Below, one piece after another: positions 1-5,536 of a DNA stretch of 10,688 nucleotides (positions within the stretch are counted from its first letter, which is position 1; every line of letters begins with the position of its first letter). The stretch is from NCBI GenBank assembly GCA_002414665.1, contig DIAF01000046.1:2909-13596 (forward strand), read 5' to 3'. This DNA is from Halieaceae bacterium UBA5085 (GTDB taxonomy: Bacteria > Pseudomonadota > Gammaproteobacteria > Pseudomonadales > Halieaceae). The translations under genes and the position numbers were made by a program. Below the pieces are notes generated by a model. That model was not told the DNA's origin and did no database searches. It was given only the letters and a program-made list of their open reading frames with translations.

Positions 1-294
1 ATCGCGTGCTTCCGTTCACTGCTCGAGCGTTTCGAGGCCGAGAACGGTGAATCCGAGGCGATGCGTATCGCGCAGCTGCACGCCGTCGGTGGTGACGTGG
101 ATACGGCCTTCCGATGGCTGGCGCGCCTGCGCGAGCGCAAACAGACGCTGCTGCTGAAGAACCTGCCGGACCCCCTGTTCGACAACCTGCGCGAAGACCC
201 GCGCTGGCAGCACATGCTGGTGGAGCTCGGTCGCGCGCCGCAGCAGCTGCGGCAGATAACGTTTGATGCCGAGGCGTTGCTGGAGGCACGCTGA
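1..294 (+). CDS. TPR-type protein, C-terminal 97 residues (5' end outside the window)
   Basis: The reading frame is open from base 1 and ends at TGA 292-294, so only the C-terminus is present. The visible part has a TPR-like helical pair (GGDVDTAFRWLARLRERK, residues about 29-46). It is followed by the block DPLFDNLREDPRWQHML (about 56-72). A 'DP.FD.LR.DPR' ending after TPR repeats is typical of bacterial proteins that join an N-terminal winged-helix, kinase or adenylate-cyclase domain to a TPR tail. Which N-terminal domain this protein has cannot be seen. TPR tails bind other proteins, so a regulatory or scaffold role is an inference. The next gene begins 167 nt downstream, beyond a small hairpin, so it is probably a separate transcription unit. 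Confidence 0.7.
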   Translation: MACFRSLLERFEAENGESEAMRIAQLHAVGGDVDTAFRWLARLRERKQTLLLKNLPDPLFDNLREDPRWQHMLVELGRAPQQLRQITFDAEALLEAR

Positions 295-418
295 GAGCAA
301 GAGATCGACGACGACTGGCGTCAGGACCGTCCAAACCTCGCTTCACTTTCAGCCACATCAGGATTGGCCTGGCGGGGTCGTCTATGTTGCAGAGATCGGT
401 TGACTCGGTTTGAACTGC

Positions 419-443
419 CCCGTTAACCTCAACGGGTTCTTCT
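419..443 (+). terminator. Hairpin with T-rich tail between the TPR gene and the GGDEF-EAL gene
   Basis: A 6-bp perfect stem (CCCGTT 419-424 with AACGGG 431-436) encloses a 6-nt loop and is followed by TTCTTCT. It resembles a weak intrinsic terminator for the gene ending at 294. It lies only 18 nt before the next ribosome binding site, so it could instead be a leader structure of that gene. The T-run is interrupted and the stem is short, so this is a tentative call. Confidence 0.3.
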
Positions 444-452
444 ACTCTTATC

Positions 453-457
453 GAGGA
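453..457 (+). promoter_or_regulatory. Ribosome binding site of the GGDEF-EAL gene
   Basis: GAGGA lies 4 nt before ATG 462. This favours that start over the in-frame ATG at 480, which has no comparable site. Confidence 0.55.
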
Positions 458-461
458 TGCT

Positions 462-2432
462 ATGGCGGGAGAGCCCAGCATGGTGCGAGCGTCCCGCGCG
501 TCCGACACGGCAATCGAAACCGAAACCGTCCGTGAGGGGCTGGTCAAGCTGTTGTACGAGTCGCTCAGGTTGTCCTTGTCGATGAGCGTTCTCAATGGCT
601 TCATTCTGGCGGCAATTATGTCCCCTGCTCTTGGCTTGGCGAGGGTAGGACCGTGGTATCTTGTTCTGCTGCTGATATCTGCCCTGCGATGGCAAGACAT
701 GCTGGCTTATCAGCGCGCACCTTCTCAACACGATGCACGAGTCTGGGAGCGCAGAGCCTTTCTGGGGGCTGTGGTTGCGGGTACCGTTTGGGGTGCCGCC
801 GGTTGGGTGTTGTTTGCTCCGCACGATCCTGTTGAGCAGGTTATTCTCGCGTTTGTGTTGGCGGGTATGGCAGCGGGTGCGCTGTCGGTTTTGTCCTCTC
901 TTCGTTATGCAGTCAACGCATTCCTGGTTATCTCGCTGTCCCCACTGATCCTTCGCTTCTTGTTTGAGGGGGGACGTGTGGGCTGGCTCATGGGAGGCAT
1001 GGCGCTGCTGTTCATGATTGCACTGTATGTCACCGCCCGGCGTTTGAATACAACGATTACCGACTCTTTGCGTACACGTTATGACTGCCAGCAGGCCGAG
1101 AACTCGGCGTCGTATCAAGCGCGCTTTGATGATCTGACAGAGCTGCCAAACCGGCGTTACCTGCACGAACAGACCCAGCGGAACCTGGCGCGCTCGCGAC
1201 GTCACGGCATTGGGGGTGCTCTGCTATTTCTGGATCTGGATAATTTCAAGACCGTTAATGACTCACTGGGCCATCCAGTAGGCGACCAGGTGCTGCGACA
1301 GGTTGCGGATCGACTGCGCACCCGGTTGCGTACAGAGGATATCGCGGCGCGTCTTGGTGGTGATGAATTTGTGGTGTTGCTTTCGGATTTGAGTATTGAT
1401 GTACAAACCGCTGAAGCTGCGGCGATGCGCTTTGCCGAAGACCTCCAGCATGTGCTTACCGACCATCCCTACGAAACACAAGAGCATGTTCTGCACATGT
1501 CTGCCAGCATAGGGATCACTGTGTTCCCCGGGAACGGAACGGATATCGACGATCTGATGCGACAGGCTGACACCGCGATGTATGACGCCAAGGCGAGTGG
1601 TCGCAACGCTATCAGTTTTTATCATGGTGCGCTGCACGAGGCTGCCAGCCTGCGCCTGCAGCTAGACCGGGAGCTGCGTGTGGCATTGCGGGGCGGTCAG
1701 CTGAGCTTGCACTATCAGCCCATGGTGGATCAGAACGGACAGATTAGTGGTTTGGAGGCATTGCTACGCTGGAATCACCCTGAACGCGGCATGATTCCCC
1801 CGGCGGAATTTATCCCTATCGCGGAGGAGACCGGAATTATTCTTGAACTGGGCGAGTGGGTTCTATCCACAGCCTGTCGTGATCTCGTGCGGTTGCTGCG
1901 GCGATTCGGTGATGCAACCCCGTCCATTTCTGTCAATCTAAGCGCGCGCCAGTTCCGCTTGCCAAACCTGGTCGATACGGTTGTGGCGATTGCAGCTGAC
2001 GCAGGCGCGCCACTGTCAAAATTGTGTCTGGAGGTTACCGAAGGTAGCCTGATGGATAACGTGGAGCGTGCCATCAGCACCATGGAGTCCCTGCGGGCGC
2101 TTGGTGTGAAGTTCTCCGTTGACGATTTTGGCACAGGTTATTCATCGTTGGCGTATCTGAAAAAGCTGCCAGTCGATAACATTAAGATTGACCAGTCGTT
2201 CGTGCGTGATGTGCTGCTGGACCATAACGATGCGGGCATCGTTGGGGCGATCCTCTCAATGGCTCAGCACCTGGGGTTGGCGACTGTTGCGGAGGGCGTA
2301 GAGTCCGTCGAGGTGCGCGACTTTCTGATTGCTCGCCATTGTACGTATTTCCAAGGCTATTATTTCTCGCGTCCTCTGATCTTCGAGCATTTACTGAATT
2401 TCATAGACCAGGCTTCACGGCAGCGCGCGTGA
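462..2432 (+). CDS. Membrane-bound GGDEF-EAL cyclic-di-GMP synthase/phosphodiesterase
   Basis: A 656-residue protein for cyclic-di-GMP turnover at the inner membrane. About six hydrophobic segments lie between residues 41 and 193. I do not recognise this sensor region as a named MASE domain. The GGDEF domain starts near FDDLTELPNRR (222-232), has DLDNFKTVNDSLGH (258-271) and an intact GGDEF active site (299-303). An RxxD inhibitory site (R290, D293) sits exactly five residues before it. The EAL domain has EAL (432-434), the conserved N492, E524, D554-D555 in DDFGTGY, K575, E611 and Q631. All metal-binding and catalytic positions expected for a phosphodiesterase are therefore present. Both activities are possible by motif; which dominates cannot be told from sequence. 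ATG 462 is chosen because of the GAGGA site just upstream. It appears monocistronic and converges with the SDR gene, 37 nt away. Confidence 0.93.
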   Translation: MAGEPSMVRASRASDTAIETETVREGLVKLLYESLRLSLSMSVLNGFILAAIMSPALGLARVGPWYLVLLLISALRWQDMLAYQRAPSQHDARVWERRAFLGAVVAGTVWGAAGWVLFAPHDPVEQVILAFVLAGMAAGALSVLSSLRYAVNAFLVISLSPLILRFLFEGGRVGWLMGGMALLFMIALYVTARRLNTTITDSLRTRYDCQQAENSASYQARFDDLTELPNRRYLHEQTQRNLARSRRHGIGGALLFLDLDNFKTVNDSLGHPVGDQVLRQVADRLRTRLRTEDIAARLGGDEFVVLLSDLSIDVQTAEAAAMRFAEDLQHVLTDHPYETQEHVLHMSASIGITVFPGNGTDIDDLMRQADTAMYDAKASGRNAISFYHGALHEAASLRLQLDRELRVALRGGQLSLHYQPMVDQNGQISGLEALLRWNHPERGMIPPAEFIPIAEETGIILELGEWVLSTACRDLVRLLRRFGDATPSISVNLSARQFRLPNLVDTVVAIAADAGAPLSKLCLEVTEGSLMDNVERAISTMESLRALGVKFSVDDFGTGYSSLAYLKKLPVDNIKIDQSFVRDVLLDHNDAGIVGAILSMAQHLGLATVAEGVESVEVRDFLIARHCTYFQGYYFSRPLIFEHLLNFIDQASRQRA

Positions 2433-2469
2433 TCTGCGCCGCCTCCACCAACGCGGTGCGCCACATTGG

Positions 2470-3240
2470 TCAACCGGGCACGGCAAGCATCGCTTCAACA
2501 CCGCCGTCGACGGGAAGTACCACACCGTTGACGAAGCCGGCGTGCTCTGAAGCGAGGAAGGCCGCTACCGATGCGATATCCTCCGGCGCGCCCAATCTCC
2601 CCATTGGTTGTGCCTCGGCAAAGCCTTTCACCCCGCCCGGTGTCGACTCCAGCCACTGGATCATGCCTGTGCTGGCAGCAGACGGTGCTATCGCGTTCGC
2701 CCGGATGCCCTTGCGGCCATACTCGATGGCGATACTGCGCATCAGGCTGTTGACCCCGGCTTTGGCCGCTCCGTAGACCGCCAGCCCGTTCACCGCGCCG
2801 GAGCCGGCTCCCGAGGTCGTCGACAGAATCACCCCGCCCCCCTTGGCAACCATGACCGGAAGTGCCTCCATCGACGCGTGGTATACCGCATCGAAGTTAA
2901 GCGACCTGAGTCGCTGGAACTCTTCTTTGCTGATCGCTTCCATTGGGGTCGGGAACGAACCGCCAGCGTTGTTAAACAGCACGTCAACACCACCCAACTT
3001 TTTACAGGCAAACTTCACAACGCCAGCGGCCTCGTCGGGATCGGTGACATCAGCAACAATCGACAGGGCGGAACCGCCCGCATCAACGATTTGATCAATC
3101 GTCTCCTGCAAGCGCTCCTCGTTGATATCGCTGGCAATCACCGATGCACCAAGCCGGGCAAAGAGCAGCGAGCTCGCCCGGCCGATGCTTCCACCCGCGC
3201 CGGTGATGATGACGCTTTTACCCGTGTAGTCGATCTTCAT
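2470..3240 (-). CDS. Short-chain dehydrogenase/reductase (SDR), probably NAD(H)-dependent
   Basis: A 256-residue classical SDR, the usual length of the family, expected in the cytoplasm. The Rossmann nucleotide-binding motif TGAGGSIG is at residues 13-20. Asp38 at the end of the second strand suggests NAD(H) rather than NADP(H). ADVTD (63-67) and NNAG (90-93) follow. The catalytic set is N115, S143, Y156 and K160 (YGAAK). VDGG (244-247) is the usual C-terminal motif. The common 'PG' after the sixth strand reads P186-S187 here, a mild deviation in the substrate-loop region. Substrate cannot be deduced; annotations such as 3-oxoacyl-ACP reductase or alcohol dehydrogenase would be guesses. The start ATG has AGGAG 12 nt upstream, a slightly long spacing. 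It is transcribed alone, with a leader of about 117 nt containing two palindromes. Confidence 0.92.
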   Translation of the reverse strand: MKIDYTGKSVIITGAGGSIGRASSLLFARLGASVIASDINEERLQETIDQIVDAGGSALSIVADVTDPDEAAGVVKFACKKLGGVDVLFNNAGGSFPTPMEAISKEEFQRLRSLNFDAVYHASMEALPVMVAKGGGVILSTTSGAGSGAVNGLAVYGAAKAGVNSLMRSIAIEYGRKGIRANAIAPSAASTGMIQWLESTPGGVKGFAEAQPMGRLGAPEDIASVAAFLASEHAGFVNGVVLPVDGGVEAMLAVPG

Positions 3241-3252
3241 GGTTCAACCCTA

Positions 3253-3257
3253 CTCCT
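3253..3257 (-). promoter_or_regulatory. Ribosome binding site of the SDR gene
   Basis: On the minus strand AGGAG lies 12 nt before the ATG at 3240. The sequence is strong and the spacing is longer than ideal. Confidence 0.4.
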
Positions 3258-3272
3258 CATGATCGTGGGATA

Positions 3273-3291
3273 CCGGGTGATTGGAACCCGG
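3273..3291. repeat. Short palindrome in the SDR leader
   Basis: CCGGGT (3273-3278) and ACCCGG (3286-3291) form a perfect 6-bp inverted repeat around a 7-nt spacer. It lies inside the presumed SDR leader, about 33 nt before the start codon. It could be an RNA hairpin or a protein-binding site. No T-run follows on either strand, so it is not an obvious terminator. Confidence 0.35.
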
Positions 3292-3326
3292 GGCCAGCGT
3301 TGCCGGCGAAAGTTGCCTGTCGCCCC

Positions 3327-3347
3327 TGGTTTAGCTGCTTTAAACCA
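3327..3347. promoter_or_regulatory. Candidate operator palindrome upstream of the SDR gene
   Basis: TGGTTTA (3327-3333) and TAAACCA (3341-3347) are perfect 7-bp inverted repeats with a 7-nt centre. On the minus strand the site lies roughly at +10 to +30 relative to the transcription start predicted from the extended -10 at 3364-3372. This is a typical position for a repressor site of the TetR/GntR kind. The repressor itself is not encoded in the window, so its family is inference. Confidence 0.4.
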
Positions 3348-3363
3348 AGCGTGAGCTACCCGA

Positions 3364-3372
3364 ATCATAGCA
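3364..3372 (-). promoter_or_regulatory. Extended -10 promoter of the SDR gene
   Basis: Read on the minus strand this is TGCTATGAT: a TGn extension joined to TATGAT, a 5/6 match to the sigma-70 -10 box. Extended -10 promoters tolerate a poor -35, and I see no good -35 here. The predicted start is near 3357, giving a leader of about 117 nt. Confidence 0.45.
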
Positions 3373-3487
3373 AGGGCAGCCTAATAGTTCGCGGATCGAA
3401 AAAAACTTGAACCACCCCACGGTATTGTTTCATAACCCCCACGCAGAGCTTGCTTTAGCTTCGTCAAGGCAGCACGGTTCTACAAAC

Positions 3488-3493
3488 TATAAT
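3488..3493 (+). promoter_or_regulatory. -10 box (TATAAT) upstream of the membrane protein gene
   Basis: A perfect sigma-70 -10 hexamer lies 34 nt before ATG 3528, implying a leader of roughly 28 nt. No convincing -35 hexamer stands at 16-18 nt spacing; TCGTCA at 3461-3466 is too far at 21 nt. A longer-range weak pair, TTGAAC 3407-3412 with CATAAC 3431-3436, is a less likely alternative. Confidence 0.4.
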
Positions 3494-3527
3494 TCGATAA
3501 AGAAAACCCATTCCAAAGGGATTTATA

Positions 3528-4061
3528 ATGAATAACAACAGCACAACCGACCAGACCGAGACCAACAACCCCATGACTCCCGGCAAGGGACTGCTGGTGC
3601 TGCTGGGCATTATCATCGTGGTCGGGGGATTCATCGCGCTCAATACTGCGCTCGGTGTACACGAGTTCTGGGCAGGTTTTTTGTTCCTGCTCTACTGGGC
3701 GGGCATCGAACAGTTCGCCTGGGACAAGCTGGCGGCTTGTGTGGTGGGCGCCATTGTGGGCTTACTGATGGCTTGGTTGGCCTTCACTCTGCCCGGATGG
3801 CTAGGTGATGCTGGCGGGTTGGTCTTCCTCACACTCATCCTGGCGTTGATCTACTGCCAGGTGATGGGCTGGCTGTCGGTGGCGATCAACCTGGCCACTA
3901 TGCTGCTCCTCACCGCCGGCACGATTCCCGCCGTGCAAGAACACGTCAACTTTGCAGACGCCTTCATCTCACTGGGCCTGGCCTTCATCTACTTCATCGG
4001 CCTGGTGTGGGTAGGCACGCGAGTGATGGCAAAGAAAACAGCGGCAGTGCCTAGCCAGTAG
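3528..4061 (+). CDS. Hypothetical multi-pass inner-membrane protein
   Basis: A 177-residue hydrophobic protein. A polar Asn/Thr-rich N-terminus (residues 1-20) is followed by about five or six membrane segments: near 21-42, 47-60, 66-87, 95-112, 115-135 and 144-163. It ends in a short Lys-containing tail. No catalytic motif or transporter signature is visible. The size and topology are vaguely like small DUF1097-type membrane proteins (YcdZ of E. coli), but I cannot confirm that relation by eye. ATG 3528 has AAAGGG 7 nt upstream and a TATAAT box 34 nt upstream, both supporting this start. A small hairpin (GCGTG 4061-4065 with CACGC 4070-4074) follows the stop with no T-run. Read-through into the flavoprotein gene, 55 nt on, is therefore possible. 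Confidence 0.75.
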   Translation: MNNNSTTDQTETNNPMTPGKGLLVLLGIIIVVGGFIALNTALGVHEFWAGFLFLLYWAGIEQFAWDKLAACVVGAIVGLLMAWLAFTLPGWLGDAGGLVFLTLILALIYCQVMGWLSVAINLATMLLLTAGTIPAVQEHVNFADAFISLGLAFIYFIGLVWVGTRVMAKKTAAVPSQ

Positions 4062-4116
4062 CGTGGGAACACGCAGGTGAAGCGGCGGAAGTTCAACAGC
4101 GGGAAGAGAATTGCGA

Positions 4117-4656
4117 GTGGATTCTGAAGCGAAAATACGGCGCGCAATCTGGGAGCAATTGCAGTACGCGACTATTGACCGACATCATGCGTGGCGCTTG
4201 CCGGTTCTGGCGAATGTAGACGAACATGGCTTACCCCAGGCTCGTACTGTGGTGTTGCGCGAGGTGCAGGAAGCGTCCCAGCGCCTGATAATTTACACCG
4301 ATCATCGCAGCCCCAAGGCCCTGGCTCTGGCCGTCAATCCGTCGTCAGTACTGGTTTTCTGGAGCAAAGCGCTGAGCTGGCAACTACGTGTGTCGTTGAG
4401 CGCCCGGATCGAAACCCGCGGCGAAAAGGTAGAACAGGCCTGGAAAACCGTACTTCAAACTGCTGCTGCAGCTGATTATCTTTCGCCACAAACCCCAGGG
4501 TCACCAATGCCCGCCCATGCTGGAAAGCCTGCCGAGCAGCCTGCCTTCGCCATTATTATCGCCAGCGTCCTCAGTATCGATTGGCTGGAACTGGGCGCTG
4601 AAGGGCATCGACGAGCGTTATTGACCGCCGATGAATTCCAATGGCTGGTTCCCTGA
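4117..4656 (+). CDS. Pyridoxamine 5'-phosphate oxidase-like FMN-binding protein
   Basis: A protein of about 179 residues with a split-barrel flavin-binding fold, cytoplasmic. RHHAWRLPVLANVD (22-35) leads into QARTVVLR (41-48), the FMN-phosphate-binding strand. TDHRSPK (61-67) and QLR (89-91) also match the flavin-binding positions of the family. The C-terminus has WLELGAEGHRRALL (156-169), like the 'W..L...GHRR' ending of PNPOx-type proteins. It is shorter than true PdxH (about 215 residues), so a pyridoxamine-phosphate oxidase role is not certain. It is best described as a PdxH-like or Alr4036-type flavoprotein of unknown substrate. Start: GTG 4117 sits 7 nt after GGGAAGAGA (4101-4109). TTG 4111 is the alternative but is too close to that site. 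Confidence 0.8.
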   Translation: MDSEAKIRRAIWEQLQYATIDRHHAWRLPVLANVDEHGLPQARTVVLREVQEASQRLIIYTDHRSPKALALAVNPSSVLVFWSKALSWQLRVSLSARIETRGEKVEQAWKTVLQTAAAADYLSPQTPGSPMPAHAGKPAEQPAFAIIIASVLSIDWLELGAEGHRRALLTADEFQWLVP

Positions 4657-4660
4657 CTCT

Positions 4661-4730
4661 CTTTGCCAGGTGTAACGGGGGCTGCCCGAAGAAAAGGTAA
4701 AGAGGCGCATCTTGTAACTGGCAAAGTTAC
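4661..4730. repeat. Inverted repeat pair in the gap before the SnoaL-like gene
   Basis: CTTTGCCAG (4661-4669) is the exact reverse complement of CTGGCAAAG (4718-4726), 48 nt apart. The right arm also sits inside a small palindrome, GTAAC (4714-4718) and GTTAC (4726-4730) around a 7-nt centre. Together they could form alternative hairpins or paired regulator sites. Neither has a T-tract typical of a terminator. Confidence 0.3.
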
Positions 4731-4800
4731 TGCAAACGGCCACACTCGACCTTCGGTCTGACACCGGCTACAGTTGATAAGTAAAGGCGGTTGCCACCCC

Positions 4801-4806
4801 AGGAGA
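4801..4806 (+). promoter_or_regulatory. Ribosome binding site that sets the SnoaL-like start
   Basis: AGGAGA lies 6 nt before GTG 4813. It decides for this GTG over the longer frame beginning at ATG 4774, which has no such site and would add a polar tail unlike the family. Confidence 0.65.
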
Positions 4807-4812
4807 GAAACA

Positions 4813-5247
4813 GTGAGTAACAGTGCTACCGAGATCGCTAATTTGCTGTATCGCTATGCTGAGTTAATGGATGGTGGCGAACTGGAAGCGGTTGCCGCTC
4901 TGTTTGATAGTGCAACAATCAAAAGCCAAGGTGCCCTCCTGGACAGCCAAGGATTACTAGAGCAATGGCGGCAATGGGTGAAAATTCACCCCAATGGTAC
5001 ACCGCTCACCAAACACGTTATCACCAATCCGATTATTGACGTGGACGAAGAGGCCAATGCGGCAACTTGTCGCTCCTATTACACCGTCCTGCAGGCGACT
5101 GATACCTTGCCCTTACAGGTCGTTGCTGCGGGGCGCTATCACGACGAATTCGAGCGGGCTGCGGGTCTCTGGCGGTTCCGTTATCGTGACTATTCGTTGT
5201 TCGATTTGAAGGGCGACCTCAGGGATCATCTCAACATCCTGGTGTAG
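4813..5247 (+). CDS. SnoaL-like / NTF2-fold domain protein
   Basis: A 144-residue single-domain protein of the alpha+beta cone (NTF2-like) fold. The N-terminal helix reads IANLLYRYAELMDGGELEAV (residues 8-27), followed by AALFDSATI (28-36). This is the hallmark opening of SnoaL_4-type proteins. KHVITNPIIDVD (67-78), SYYTVLQ (88-94) and AAGRYHDEFER (105-115) form the sheet, with H68, H110 and D111 facing the likely pocket. The family includes polyketide cyclases, scytalone dehydratase-like enzymes and many small-ligand binders; the ligand here is unknown. GTG start with AGGAGA just upstream. It may share a transcript with the flavoprotein gene, but the 156-nt gap with inverted repeats leaves room for its own promoter. 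Confidence 0.8.
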   Translation: MSNSATEIANLLYRYAELMDGGELEAVAALFDSATIKSQGALLDSQGLLEQWRQWVKIHPNGTPLTKHVITNPIIDVDEEANAATCRSYYTVLQATDTLPLQVVAAGRYHDEFERAAGLWRFRYRDYSLFDLKGDLRDHLNILV

Positions 5248-5316
5248 TCGTGAACCGGACTGCCCCTGACCGCGTGTTCATTCGAGTGGCCACCCGCTTG
5301 TAATGACAAATCCAGC

Positions 5317-5511
5317 CTGGACGAGGTTGCCGTCGCCGACATACGCTCTCCTGATGTTCGCGCCGGTATTGTGCCAGGGCTGCAAACCGACGAGGTTCTG
5401 CTTGGTATGAGCATCCTTAAACATCTGGAGTTTACCCAGCGGGGACAACCTGACGCCACCTCAGTGCCTGTAGCTCTGCGAGGCCCGGCGCGACCGTTTT
5501 GCTCAAAATAG
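5317..5511 (+). pseudogene. Remnant of a retropepsin-like (clan AA) aspartic protease gene, 3' part
   Basis: A stop-free frame from 5254 to TAG 5509-5511 contains, from 5317, LDEVAVADIRSPDVRAGIVP followed by GLQTDEVLLGMSILKHLEFT. This matches the C-terminal half of bacterial retropepsin-like aspartic proteases, where 'v.PG....LLGMsfL..l.f..' is the second conserved block. The first block with the catalytic D-(S/T)-G is absent. Upstream codons (5254-5316) do not look like the family, and no start codon with a ribosome site fits. After about 5440 the sequence stops resembling the family, although the frame stays open to 5511. I read it as a 5'-truncated, decaying gene; an untranslated leftover is the simplest explanation. 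It is an eye-based match, not a search result. Confidence 0.55.
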
Positions 5512-5536
5512 CCGAACGGGATATCACAGTGTAATA

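Noticed and set aside
400..428. TTGACT at 400-405 as the -35 of a promoter for the GGDEF-EAL gene
   Set aside because: No acceptable -10 box stands at 16-18 nt spacing; the best candidates match only about half of the consensus.
429..1205. Long 258-codon open frame on the minus strand
   Set aside because: It lies wholly opposite the GGDEF-EAL gene and has a Gln/Arg/His-rich low-quality composition with no motif. It is an antisense shadow.
3260..3300. Minus-strand stretch resembling a tRNA T-arm (CCGGG, then TTCCAAT)
   Set aside because: The loop is too long, and no acceptor, D-arm, anticodon arm or CCA end is nearby.
2608..3354. Long 248-codon open frame on the plus strand over the SDR gene
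   Set aside because: The minus-strand frame has a complete set of SDR motifs; the plus-strand translation has none.
4061..4074. Hairpin GCGTG/CACGC right after the membrane protein stop as a terminator
   Set aside because: The stem is only 5 bp and is followed by purine-rich sequence without a T-run.
5226..5459. Minus-strand 77-codon frame across the gap before the channel operon
   Set aside because: No ribosome site or recognisable motif, and the plus strand here reads as a protease remnant.
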